Below are positions 32,501-43,100 of a DNA stretch of 64,000 nucleotides, piece by piece. The position numbers were made by a program, and so were the translations under genes. The stretch comes from Sphaerolaimus hirsutus. Taxonomy: Eukaryota > Nematoda > Chromadorea > Monhysterida > Sphaerolaimidae. Below the pieces are notes generated by a model that saw only the letters and a list, made by a program, of their open reading frames with translations, was not told the origin of the DNA and searched no databases. The stretch is taken from the NCBI GenBank assembly GCA_964036195.1, contig OZ038458.1, forward strand, positions 11,607,832 to 11,671,831, written 5' to 3'. The stretch's first letter is position 1, and every line of letters starts with the position of its first letter.

Positions 32501-33626
32501 TACTAAAAGCAACCCTGGAGCTGAGTCAAAGTGGTGCACACTTGAAACATACAAAAAGCTCACGCTGCCGCGCAAAGGTTTGGTGGAACTGTTTCCTTGT
32601 GATGCAGTTTTCCGCGTTTATAGCCTATATGAATTATATTGGTATACATATCCATGGTATAGTTGGCAGACATGATACTATACAATGAGTCGCATGATGT
32701 CATATCATGCACGCTGTATCCAACCCGTAGAACTCTGTTTTGGTGACTCGTGCTTACGCATATACGGAATGAAACTATTCAATTGTGCCCACACAATTCA
32801 AACCCCAGTCAAAGTGTAGTTGAGTTTTTTGGCATGATGCCATCCAAGCGTCGTCTGGATCTGAATAAATACAAAGCGGGAACGTTTTCTGAATTCAAAC
32901 TTTTGAACGTAACAAGTTTTCGTCAAAATGAATCGATAGCGTGTAACTTTTCTAAATATGAATTAGATTAAACGTAGGTAAACGTATAATCAAAAATTTG
33001 CAGCACCTATCGGCACAAAAATTGGAGTAAACGAGTGCGTAAAGAACAGCACATTTTTATTTTCCTTCTTACTATCTTTATATTTTCTTTTTTACTAAAT
33101 TCCTTTCTTGTTCGCTCTACAAGAACAAAATATAACTTTCCAATTTTGTAGAATGATATGTCTGTCGACTATACATATTGACATATTCACGACCCACTGT
33201 GCACCGTTTTTCTACCGTATTTAAGATGTACCGCACTTCACTGTTCAGTAAGATGTTGAATTTCATTGACGCTCAGCGAAGGGAAACATAAGTGGACCAA
33301 ACCTGTGTAATATCATGTCTGCCGACTATACACATACCTGATATACTTCTTGCGATAGTGCAATGTGAAAATGACAAGAAATATGATATTATTTATCTGC
33401 GTTCAAAAGCATACACACGTTTGGCTGCAGCGTTCACTTTCTGTTGGCTTTAGCCATTGTCGTGGTTTAACTCCGTCGTCCCGTTCGCACAGGCACTGTG
33501 GCTCTGCACGACAGCGTGGTGGTGGCCTGGCGCAGGCTGCTTTTCGCCTTCGTGGCGCGCATGCAGCTCGCCTACAAGCAGACCGCCAAGCAGAGGCGCA
33601 CCAGCTTCATGCACACGGACATTTGA
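29558..33626 (+). CDS. globin with extended N-terminus and GH insertion
   Basis: A heme-binding globin. Six exons chain in phase: 29558-29743, 29997-30221, 30499-30785, 31022-31178, 31359-31479 and 33493-33626, giving 369 aa. About 60 Ser/Asn/Arg-rich residues precede the fold. Helix A is LSPRDRALVAHSYAHV, the CD1 Phe lies in LFRFADG, the distal His E7 in QFHGLRF, the proximal His F8 in LGRLHGRLVG, the G helix in FKEYFWHVFIEA, and the H helix SVVVAWRRLLFAFVARMQLAY is in the last exon. Between G and H, exons 3-5 add over 100 Ser/Gly/Arg-rich residues. Those exons fit by phase and splice sites but not by homology, and may be wrong. Intron 1 is an introner-like element ending CCCCCCGG rather than AG. 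Intron 2 carries a family-B repeat and intron 3 a MITE. The start is the first in-frame Met. Subfamily is not assigned. Confidence 0.82.
29744..29996 (+). mobile_element. introner-like element forming globin intron 1
   Basis: Begins GTGCCGATCCCAGACCCTGT directly after the exon-1 CTG and ends AAGGTCTGGGACTG followed by ten C and GG, where globin reading resumes with GCC-GAC. Phase is 0 on both sides. As in the serpin, the expected CAG end is changed (CCGG), so the exact acceptor is uncertain. Confidence 0.65.
30237..30450. mobile_element. family-B element, copy 3, in globin intron 2
   Basis: Left CTGCCAGTTCCGCAAAATG, right CATTTTGCGGAACTGGCCCC. The interior is a strong hairpin of GGCAAAGGCGAAGTAAAAGC. 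It makes up most of globin intron 2, but the splice sites used (GTGATA at 30222, GCGCAG at 30498) lie just outside it. Confidence 0.65.
30811..30964. mobile_element. MITE with CACACGCTAGTTGACAT ends, copy 3
   Basis: Very similar to the copy at 22452-22606, including CGAACGACGTTCAAATGCAA in the middle. It lies in globin intron 3, 25 bases after the donor. Confidence 0.75.
31480..33492. other. last globin intron, no other gene seen
   Basis: A 2-kb AT-rich interval. It includes a compact GC-richer block at about 32060-32300 that I could not assign. A pair of inverted TGTCTGTCGACTATACA-like ends lies near 33160 and 33315-33335, resembling a diverged TATACTCGGCGGAC MITE. Confidence 0.4.
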
Positions 33627-34601
33627 AAACTAGAGATTATCTTGCTTGCTCCCTTCATTTACAGCTTGTTTCAAGTTGAAATTTGATATCATTTAGTCGT
33701 TATTCCGCGAGCCACGCACTTGCCAAATCAGTCTTTTAATCACTCATGTCTGCCGCTACAAAAGTCAAGCCTATACGCCAAGCTTAACAGCGCCAGCATT
33801 ATATGCATATTTTACATGTAGTAATTGATTGAACTTAATTTCTTGTTAATTTTAATTAACTATTTCACGTCCATTTGAAAGAGCCATCGCGGAAGTAATC
33901 AATTCAAAGTGCCGCAATCACGTTCATCAGATAAAACCTCACGATCAACAGGTAAAATAAAATTTAACGAATAAATAAATACAAGTAGAAGAAAAAGGCA
34001 CACGCAAGAATTTACACCAAAATGCACATAAAAATTTGAAGTCAATTCCGTCTGCATTATTGCATAAGGATAAAAATCACTGCCACGCCGCCGGGGACAC
34101 ATGGGAATGACTGCGGCAAGAAAAGGTCACCCAGAATTGTAAAGGCGGGGGAGCCACCAGTACAAACAGGTGCGTATCGTCAAAATCACATCAAAAGTCA
34201 CAACCGCGGACGAAAAAAAATGTGCAGTGTGAGGAGACTCGTGTATAAACGCAAAATATTTACCTAACAATCAATGATCGAACAGCCAACAATAAATAAA
34301 ATCACCAAAGTGTTCACCTTGACATTACAAAGTTTGTTAGTTTACAGTTAAAATTCGATTATGCATGTGCACCATTACTACTACTGAAGGCAAAATAGTA
34401 AATCCACATTGCAATGTTACTGAGAAATTTACAACTACACATGAATACTAGACGTGCAACATGTAGAAGCTACAAAATACGAAAAAAGTCCACTGATCAT
34501 AAAGTTGGAATGCTCCGCCCAAACACAACATCGACCAACAAGTAAAACAGAATCACAAAATGGAAAAGACTTTACCCAACCCTAAAAAATCCCCAAAATC
34601 C
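33627..34601. other. convergent intergenic spacer
   Basis: AT-rich spacer between the 3' ends of the globin (plus) and PDIA3 (minus) genes, with AATAAATAAAT near 33969. No further gene is seen. Confidence 0.4.
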
Positions 34602-37600
34602 TCACAGTTCAGTCTTCTTGCCCTTCTTTCTCTTGCCGCTCCTATCAAATCCTTTGAGCTCTTTGCTGGCGTTTTGGGAAATGAACTTGACAAACGCGTC
34701 CAGCTCCCTGCCGCTGTTGTAGGGAATGGGGGAGCCGCCGGCCGGCACCCAGTAGATTGTGGGGAACCTGGGGGAGGGCACGGGGATTTGTGTGAAATTG
34801 GAGTAATTTTGAAAATATTGACGTTCGGTAAACTTGGCGGACCGCAAAGTATGCGTCCAAAGTTACTTATGTCTTAGTTGATAACATAAGTTAGAGAACG
34901 ATACTGACGCATTTTCACAAAAAAAAAAAAATAGTTATAAAAAAATCAAGCAAGACGATTATTTCACTAGATTTACCACCCAAGTAGAAAACCAAACAAT
35001 TGTTGTGATACTCACCCTGACACCGAGAAGCGAGGGTCGACATCGTTCGCGGTTGCATCCATTTTGGCGATGATAACGTCCTCACCTGTCATCTGCATTA
35101 CCGGAGAAAACGGTTTGCACACCAAATTACAGAATATATCTGTGGTATAATCTCGAATAAGACCCCAGGGGAGTTATTTTTAGTCAGAGCTTTTGAGGGT
35201 TTTTTTTCTTTTAGTCAGAGTTTTGAGGGGGGAGCTATGTTTTTCCTCAGAATCACATTATGTATCTGCTGTCGCTGCCGTAGGCTAATGTTCTAATCTG
35301 TCGTTTCACACCATACAATGCACTGCAGCCCGGACGTAGATTTATTTGGTCTGTCCGACTTCATTGGTTGTAATTTACATCACCCCAACATCTTTTTCAC
35401 CTATCACATAATGGGATTTATTCAACGGGGGAGGGGGGTAGTGTTTCCTCACTCGGCCGTCACGGGGGTATTCAAGGGGGTCCTATTCGAGGATATTATT
35501 ACGGAAATAAACGAGTAACAAAACGCAGCGCAACTAGCCTTCTCGCCCAGCTCATCATAAATCGGCGCCAGACTCTTACAGTGGCCGCACCATGGCGCAT
35601 AAAACTCAATCAGCATGTCTTTCTTTTCTTCCAAAAGCTCCTTCATGTTCTTGGCGACGGCGATGGTCACGGGGCCGTCCTGTTTGGGCACCGGCTCGGA
35701 CTTCATGTATGGGGTCACTTTGCCCTCCAGCACACCCTCGGCGAATGAGCGCAGGGATTCCACACTGGAAAACGGGGTAGCAAAATTTCAAAAGATAATG
35801 TAGCAGTTTGAAAAAGTCCCACGATTAGAAAATTATTTACGAACAGGGCAAACCGATTGAAACACAGATAACTTTACCGCACTCCCAAATGCTCCAGCTG
35901 TCTACCTATCACATAAGCTCTCCATATATCTAAAAATGCACAACATTTTTGCTCTGTTTTGCCCTACTTCAACCTCAAATTCTTTAGCTACTTATGCTAT
36001 TTACTTATTTTTAATAACTCTTTACGTGTTTCTGTCTATTTTTAGCATTTTTCTCCCTTTTCTGCCTTCTACACCTGAAAATCTCTACACAAACCACACC
36101 CAATAAAGTTTGCAGTTAATATATCACTCTGGGGGAGCGATTACTACCTATCTGAAACCCCGCAGTAATCAATAGGACCAGGGACGTATCCAGGATTTTC
36201 GAGCGGGGGGGGGGCTGCTTGTTTACGGAGCCCGGCGAACGGGGGGGGCTCACTCAGCCCCCCCCTTGAAATTTCGCCTACATAGTGACGGAATGGCGCC
36301 ATGGCGCTGGCGCCATTCATAGGCGCCACGCCATGGCGCCATTGGCGCTGGCGCCAGCGCCAGAAACCGCTGTATATGTATTAAATACACGTTCATACAC
36401 AGCGGAGGGCACACAATTTCATGGATTTGTGTCACCGGGGACCGATCCGCTGACAATTATGTGTTGGAGGGGAGGTCGCGCGCCAGCGCGCGAAATTTTT
36501 TGCACCTACCATGAAAAATGTATAGGAAAAGTTGCTTTTCCCGGGATTTTTTAGGTTTCACCCCGGGAGCGGGGGGGGGCTGCAGCCCCCCCCCCCCGCC
36601 CCCCCCCCTGGATACGTCCTTGAATAGGACCCCGGGCTAACAGAGATAAAATGATTAATATTGTTATTAAACTCAAATGCATTTGAAACAGATCCACCCA
36701 TTTTGGAAATTGAAACTGTCAACTAGTGTGCGATGAATCTAACCTGAATTCGTCGTTCATGGGGAACTTTTCACCAGCGGGCCCATAAGCAGCAACGAGC
36801 ACTTTGGCATCTTTGTTTTGGAAACCAAATTGGTCAGTTTCTCCAGAAAAGTCATCTTTATGGGCAACGCAAAAATGAACTTTGCGCTTGAATTCCTTAG
36901 CGACCTTCAGCACACGGTTGCGCCAGTATGCCGTACCTGTAGAATTGGAATTATGTTGTCAATTTTATTGGGAAGACACCGCAATTGCAGAGAACATCGG
37001 CTAATAATGTTCACCTACCTAACGAGATGCTGCTTTAGCGCATTTTTAGATATTTTCGCATTTGGGATATTTTCAAGTAACGCTCGAAAAAAACACACAG
37101 CAGAGGACCCCCCTCTCAGATTCTCAAATCCCAGTCTCGGAGGCCATAATTCATGTTATGTCAGCATTACAGAACCACAAACCTTTGGGGTCCTTGACCC
37201 AGTCCATATTGTAGTAAACAGTGACCAGTGGGCGCGCCGCAAATTCATACCCGTTATCTGATGTGCGTTCGCCTGCCAGACCCTGGCTGAAATGCAATTA
37301 GAAAATGGTAAAGGCCTCTTGAAGTAATTAGTGTTCACGCCGCACAGCAGGGGTTACCCCCCCCCCAAATCCTCCAGCTATCTATCTATCCCGGAGGCAA
37401 ATTTTTGGTCTACTATCCCCAACCCCCTCCAAATCATCCAGCTATCTACTATCTGGAGCGATTTTTGAGAAATTTTTCCTCTATTTTTGTTCAAAATCGC
37501 TAATTTGGATCCCTTTTTATAGTTTTTTTTACCTTCAAAATAACTAGTTCATGCGTTTTATAGCCTATTTTCAGCTATTTTGTGTACTATATATGCTTAT

Positions 37601-39737
37601 AAAAATACTTTTAGCATTTTTTCCGCTTTTTTCCTTCTATACCTTAAAACCCTCCCCTTCAAAATATTTTTCTTCAGCTATCCCTCCGGAGGAGAGATTT
37701 ACTATCTATACAAACCTACTGCATAGAACAACTCACATTTCGGTGTTGAGGAACTTCTTGATTTTGTCGGTGTCGTAGTTGCCATCATAGCGCGCATGGG
37801 CCTCCTCGAACTTATTGGCCATACGCGGCGGCCGGAACGCGATTATGTCACTGAAAAAGTCACCTACTTCAATTCACGCTGACAAATCTATAACTTAGGT
37901 ATACTCGGCGGACATCACACTTAGTATGGAAACCTACCATAACCCATCTGAATAATAAACCAAAAATGATAGTTTTTTCATCATAATATTTCGTATTACT
38001 ACGGAATAATTAATTACGAAATCTATCGCTTATTTATTTATTTTATTCATTAAATTATGGTAGAATTCTGTGCACACTTTGCGGACCGCCGACGCCGAGT
38101 ATAACTTGATAAAAGCCGCTCAAACAAACTCAGTAGCGTCGTTCATCTTGATCAGTTCCTCGGCGCTCGTGTGCGCGAACCTGAAGCGGTCGCGCTCGGT
38201 GTCGGCCACCTTCATAAACGAATCGCGCAGTTTCGTCTCTTCCTTGAAGAAGCCTGCAGAGAAAAATGATTGAATGGATAGTGATGATTGAATGGATAGT
38301 GTAAGTTATTTATAAGACTGGTACATACCGATAACACTGGCTTCGTCATTTTTGACGAACTTTTCGAAATCTGCTTTAGTTTTCAACTCCTTCGAGCTGG
38401 GTCCGGCTTGGCCCCGCATGTACTGCGATGGAAATGCAGTGTTTATTATCTACGTTTAGGCTTCAAACGGGATTGACCTTTCGGGATCGGGGTCACGGGA
38501 TCGGGATTGGCATTTTTTCGGGATTGGGATTAGGGTCTTGGGATCGAAATTTTGGCCAAAATTCTAGCACTCAAAGGTGTTCACAAAGGTCTCAGAACAC
38601 CCTTGAGTGCCAGACAATGGGCATAAAATAGACGCTGAGGTTCCCGTTCACATTTTTTGTTGCAAAAATGTTTTTTTTCTCCACGTTTTATCACTTCCAC
38701 TTATGTTTCCGGGATCGGGATCACGGGATTAAAAAATTGTCGGGATCGGGATTCAGTTTTTCCAGATTTCGGGATCAGGATTGGAGTCTCGGGATCGGGA
38801 CCGCTAAATCCCGAAAATTCTCAGACTCGGGGTCGGAATACCGTTTGAACCCTATCTACGTTGCATATCCGTGGATACAAATTTGGAATTTACAACTTTC
38901 TGTTGTGATTTACAGTTTGGAGGTCCTTTACAGTTTGTATTTACAGTCTCTTTTATACTCAAAATCTCAAATTTTTGTACGTTTTGCCAATTTTACCATC
39001 AAAATTTACAATCCCTTTATTTAGTTACCATATTTAGCCTGGTAACGTCGAGCATTTTTTGCAGAACTTTTACGTTTTTTTTCTGACATGCAGGGAGTGT
39101 TGTGCGAAATTGCACGGGGCGGAAGTGGCCACATTCACGTCAGTAAGTGGCGCCCGAGTGACAAAACAGCATCAAACACTAGTACGAAAAACAGTCGTTA
39201 CTCTTTCAACCCAAAAACGAACCTTTACAATACCATCAGCTTCCCTGGGACCCTGATAATCGGCGGACACCTCGCCATTCCTGAATATCTTGAGCGTGGG
39301 GAAGCCACTGACGCCGAACTTGTCGCAGGTGTCCTTCTCGGACGTGCAGTCCACCTTGGCCAAACCGACGGGCGGGTCGTTGGCGGCTAGTTTCGTGGCT
39401 GCCTTCTCGTACTCGGGCGCCAGACGCTTGCAGTGACCGCACCTGGGGGTCACACGAGATGTGAATAGTGAAGAGAATTGCAGAAGTATTTGTGAGATTG
39501 AAGCATTCAACACATCAAAACGGAGTGGAGTTCTCTAAAATACAACTCAGTGGATAGAATATAAAATGAACCCCATGCGGCCACAAACCAAGGGGCATAG
39601 AACTCCACGAGCGCAATATCCAGCTTCGCGATGCCATCGTTAAAGTTGGCGTTTGTAAATTCGAGCACGTCGCTGGAGCTGCACAACAGCGGCGCGCACA
39701 GCGCCAACACAACGGCGGTCACGCTAAGCGGCGACAT
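34602..39737 (-). CDS. PDIA3: protein disulfide-isomerase A3 (ERp57)
   Basis: ER thiol oxidoreductase that folds glycoproteins with calnexin and calreticulin. Ten exons fit exactly by phase: 39737-39589, 39442-39223, 38422-38329, 38253-38130, 37850-37737, 37286-37183, 36936-36744, 35764-35535, 35085-35016 and 34767-34602, total 487 aa (fly orthologues are of similar length). A signal peptide ([18 protein letters not shown]) is followed by domain a with the CGHC site at 51-54 (split by intron 1 after the Trp codon). Domains b and b' carry SDIIAFRPP-like, RTSDNG and [13 protein letters not shown] blocks. Domain a' has the second CGHC at 392-395, then [10 protein letters not shown] and [12 protein letters not shown]. 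The C-terminus GFDRSGK...KKTEL is an ER-retrieval signal of KDEL type. All key residues are present. The exon-8 donor (GTTGCG) is weak but restores the conserved frame. Confidence 0.97.
35148..35515. repeat. TACCGTATTTCCTCGAA-type element in PDIA3 intron 8
   Basis: Left CTCGAATAAGACCCCAGGGG and right CCTATTCGAGG are inverted, with GGGGGAG and AGTTATTTTTAGTC-like internal repeats. It fills most of the intron between exons 8 and 9. Confidence 0.55.
36179..36622. mobile_element. hAT-like MITE, CAGGGACGTATCC family
   Basis: Ends CAGGGACGTATCC and GGATACGTCCTTG with the exact 8-bp duplication AATAGGAC at 36171-36178 and 36623-36630. It contains G and C runs of ten or more and a short GCGCC block (36294-36362). 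It is located in PDIA3 intron 7. Confidence 0.87.
37347..37725. repeat. GATAGATAGCTGG-type element in PDIA3 intron 5
   Basis: Starts CAGGGGTTACCCCCCC and contains CCAGCTATCTATCTATCCCG, then near the other end TCAGCTATCCCTCCGGAGGA. It resembles the complete element at 41615-42141, but no clear target duplication is seen. Confidence 0.5.
37900..38103. mobile_element. MITE with TATACTCGGCGGAC ends, copy 3
   Basis: Occupies about three quarters of the 279-base PDIA3 intron 4. Left TATACTCGGCGGAC; right ACGCCGAGTATA, with a second GCGGACCGCC just inside. It may have inserted into or created most of this intron. Confidence 0.65.
38455..38852. mobile_element. hAT-like element with GGGATCGGGATT array
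   Basis: The exact 8-bp duplication TATCTACG lies at 38447-38454 and 38853-38860. The inner ends GCTTCAAACGGGATT and CCGTTTGAACCC are inverted. The interior is GGGATCGGGATT and similar repeats. It lies in PDIA3 intron 2. A short relative is at 56209-56292. Confidence 0.8.
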
Positions 39738-40167
39738 GTTCAATTCCAGCGTCTCTCTATTGATATTGGCTGGGCTGCAGTCACGGAAACACGTCGGCGG
39801 CGGGGTCAATGAACGCCGGGTGCCTTCTTTTCGCACGCAGTGAGATAGACTGACGTTGGCAATCGATGATTGGTGCGCGTTCCCGAGTGAGACTCCGCCT
39901 ACATTTCGCAATCTGCCTGATTGTCAAGGCTAAAACGACTGAGAGGGACGAAAGTCACCTTACAGGTCTGCTAGCGATTATATGAGCTATGGGAAGTCTT
40001 GAAACGGTTCTACGATGCGCAATATTATATAGCTGGGCTTTTTACTATCACATTTTATGTGATTGAGCGCCTTCCTGCGACGAACGTTCAAAGTTGAAAA
40101 TATCAACGGTATCCAAAAAAAAATTTCTTCTCAGGATCTGTTAACGACTGTTGGTTCAGCGAGATTG
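39738..40167. promoter_or_regulatory. divergent PDIA3/EEFSEC intergenic region
   Basis: The two start codons are 430 bases apart and point away from each other, so this interval should hold both promoters (inference from layout). No specific TATA box or response element could be assigned with confidence. Confidence 0.45.
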
Positions 40168-43100
40168 ATGGAATCTATCAACTTCAACGTTGGTATTTTG
40201 GGGCACGTTGACAGCGGTAAAACATCGTTGGCCCGTGCGCTTTCCACCACAGCTTCCACCGCTGCATTTGACAAAAACCCGCAGGTGGGCACGCCCGACA
40301 ACGCATATTTCCCGTTTTGGCACTTGTCCAACCATTTGTCAACCCATTTAAATGGTTTGTTTTGCCGTTGCAGAGTCGCGAACGCGGCATCACGTTGGAC
40401 CTCGGTTTTTCCACATTCGAATGGGTAGTCGACGATGTAATGAGAGCAGACAATGAAGCACTGCGCCCTTTCTCGACAGTTCAGGTACTGGGTGCGGTGA
40501 TTTTGCAACACTTTTTTCGGGATTGTGCTCAGTATACGCTAGCATCGTGCGACGCACGTGTGTCATATGTACACCAATACACCATGTAAAATTGTCAGTG
40601 GACAACGAATTAGGGTACCTTTTCTAATCTGAGTCTAATCGGTTAGATTCGAGCGTTTGTTTTGGTGGGGGAATAAAAAAATTTACAACTCTGAGTTGTT
40701 TGGATCCACAGCAAAATTTTGGTGTGTTACCCTGAAAAGAAAAGAATGCCTACATGCAAATTGCCAAAAGTGACACTTTCCAGCCACAATCCAGGAAACG
40801 TTGAATGCATAACTAAGGCGGTGTTTACACGGATTTGTTGTGACGACAAAAATTGCGATTTTGTCCACCATATTTTGGGATGAAAACCATTTAGTAGATA
40901 GATCGGATGCCTCAATTTATCATTATTTGATCGACCCCATTACACGGAACAATAATTAATTTTTATAGATTACGCAATAATGCACAATAGATAATGTATT
41001 TTTCTTGTTGTCGTAGGTTTGTCGGAGGGTTTGTTCTACGCGGCCTCGCTAGCAAGACCGTGTAGAACAAATGCGGCGACAACCTCCGACAACATGAAAA
41101 AAGTGTGATCTAGTGTGCGTGATAAGGGAAATTATGGAATTTGATTTTTGCCCCAGGCAGTGAAGCTGGCACAATCACAATCAATTGAGGTATCACACAT
41201 GTAATATATTTCACGTTGATTCCACAATAACAGTTGAAAAATTATATTTTTTGTCGTCACATAAAATCCGTGTAAACACCGCCTAAAGGTTCCAGTGTGG
41301 TTCGCGATTAAATACCAATTGAAATAACACCAGGCCAGGATAATTGAATAATTATAGTGTAACTAGGGTTGGCCGATGTTTTTTTTTAAAACGTTTTTTA
41401 TTTAAAAAAAACGTTTTTTTTTTCTTAAAACATGACGTCCGAAATGTTAAAAACAAAAACAAAACATCGACTGAAATTTTTAGTACCAAGCACTAGGTAT
41501 TTTGCAAAATTTTTGCGCGCAAGCGCGCAATTTCACACACAAATTGACATTGGTGGTTGTTTTCATTGGTTTTGTGGCATTTTTAGTATCAAAGTATCCA
41601 TTTATATATGCTACCAGGGGTCTCCAGGATTTTGGCCCTCGCGGGGGCTGGATAGATAGCAAATCGCTCCTCCGGAGGGATAGATAGCTGGAAAAATTTT
41701 CTGGGGGGGGGGCTGGCGGGGGCACAATATATAGGCTTTTTCAAGGTTAAGAAGGCAGAAAGGGGAAAAAATCGCTAATAATCAGTTAAAAGTAGCCAAA
41801 AGTAGGCATAAAATGGCTAAAAATAGGTATATAACCATGTATATAGCCGGAAAGCACGATTTTGAAGGTGAAAAACTATAAAAAGGTGCGAACATTAGTG
41901 ATTTTGCATGAAAATTGGGGCAAAATTTCTCAAAAACCACTCCAGATAGATAGATAGCTGAGCGATTTGGGGGGGGGGGGTCTTTTGGGGTAGTAGCCAA
42001 AAATTTTGCCTCGGGATAGATAGATAGCTGAGCAGCCTCCGGGATAGATAGATAGCTGAGCGGCCTCCGGGATAGATAGATAGCTGGCCGATTTGGGGGG
42101 GGGCAGCCCCCCCCCCCCAGCCCCCCCCTAGGAGACCCCTGTATGCTACCATGGGTTAATAAGCCGTCATATGTTGGTGTAGTATATAATATTGAGGTAA
42201 TGTGCTTCCATGTACCTCCACAGAGTGTAACTTCACTCCCAAAGTAACAACCTCCTTTTGTAACCTTGTTTCATCACTATTCCGTGCCAAACTTTACCTG
42301 AAGTCACGAACATTCGACTATAAGGCGATATACGAACGTATCGACAAAAAATGGATATTTTTGACACAAATCACCACTTATAATGCTATCCCATGGCTCA
42401 ACAGCCATTATATGGTCATATATAACATCACAGAGTATTGCCACTGTCTGATATACCTATATATGTTGACACAAGGTCATATCTGGGAGCTTTTAAAAAA
42501 AAACATCGAGTTAAAAAAACGTTTTTTTTCCAACCCTAAGTGTAACCTTAAATAGTTTCGCAGGTCACCCTCGTGGACTGCCCGGGGCACGCGTCCCTAA
42601 TTCGCACGGTGATTGGCGGCGCGCAAATAATTGATCTCGTTCTTTTGGTGATCGACGCTTCTAAAGGAATGCAGACTCAAACCGCTGAGTGCCTTATTTT
42701 GGCCGAAATCACCTGTCCATCGCACATGATTCTGGTGTTGAATAAGTGCGACTTGGTGGCTGAAACTGCTTTGGAAAAGATGCGCAAGCGCGTGAGAAAA
42801 ACCTTGGAGCAGTCGTTTCCGAATTTCAGGTAGTCGCGTCAGAAATTCGTTGTTTTTTCATTCAAAATTTTTGTTGCCTGTGTGTTGATCAAAAATTGTT
42901 GATCAAAAGATCAAAGATTGGCGATGTGTTGATATCAAACTGATTTATCTCCCTTTTTGAACACATAATCAGCATTGGGATCGCGTACGCCGACAAAGGT
43001 CCCGATCCCGACTACCCAATATTGTTTTAACCATGATTAGGTACTAGAACCTTTTGAAACTGAACACACCTTTACTGTAATGAGTTAATATGTTGGAGGA

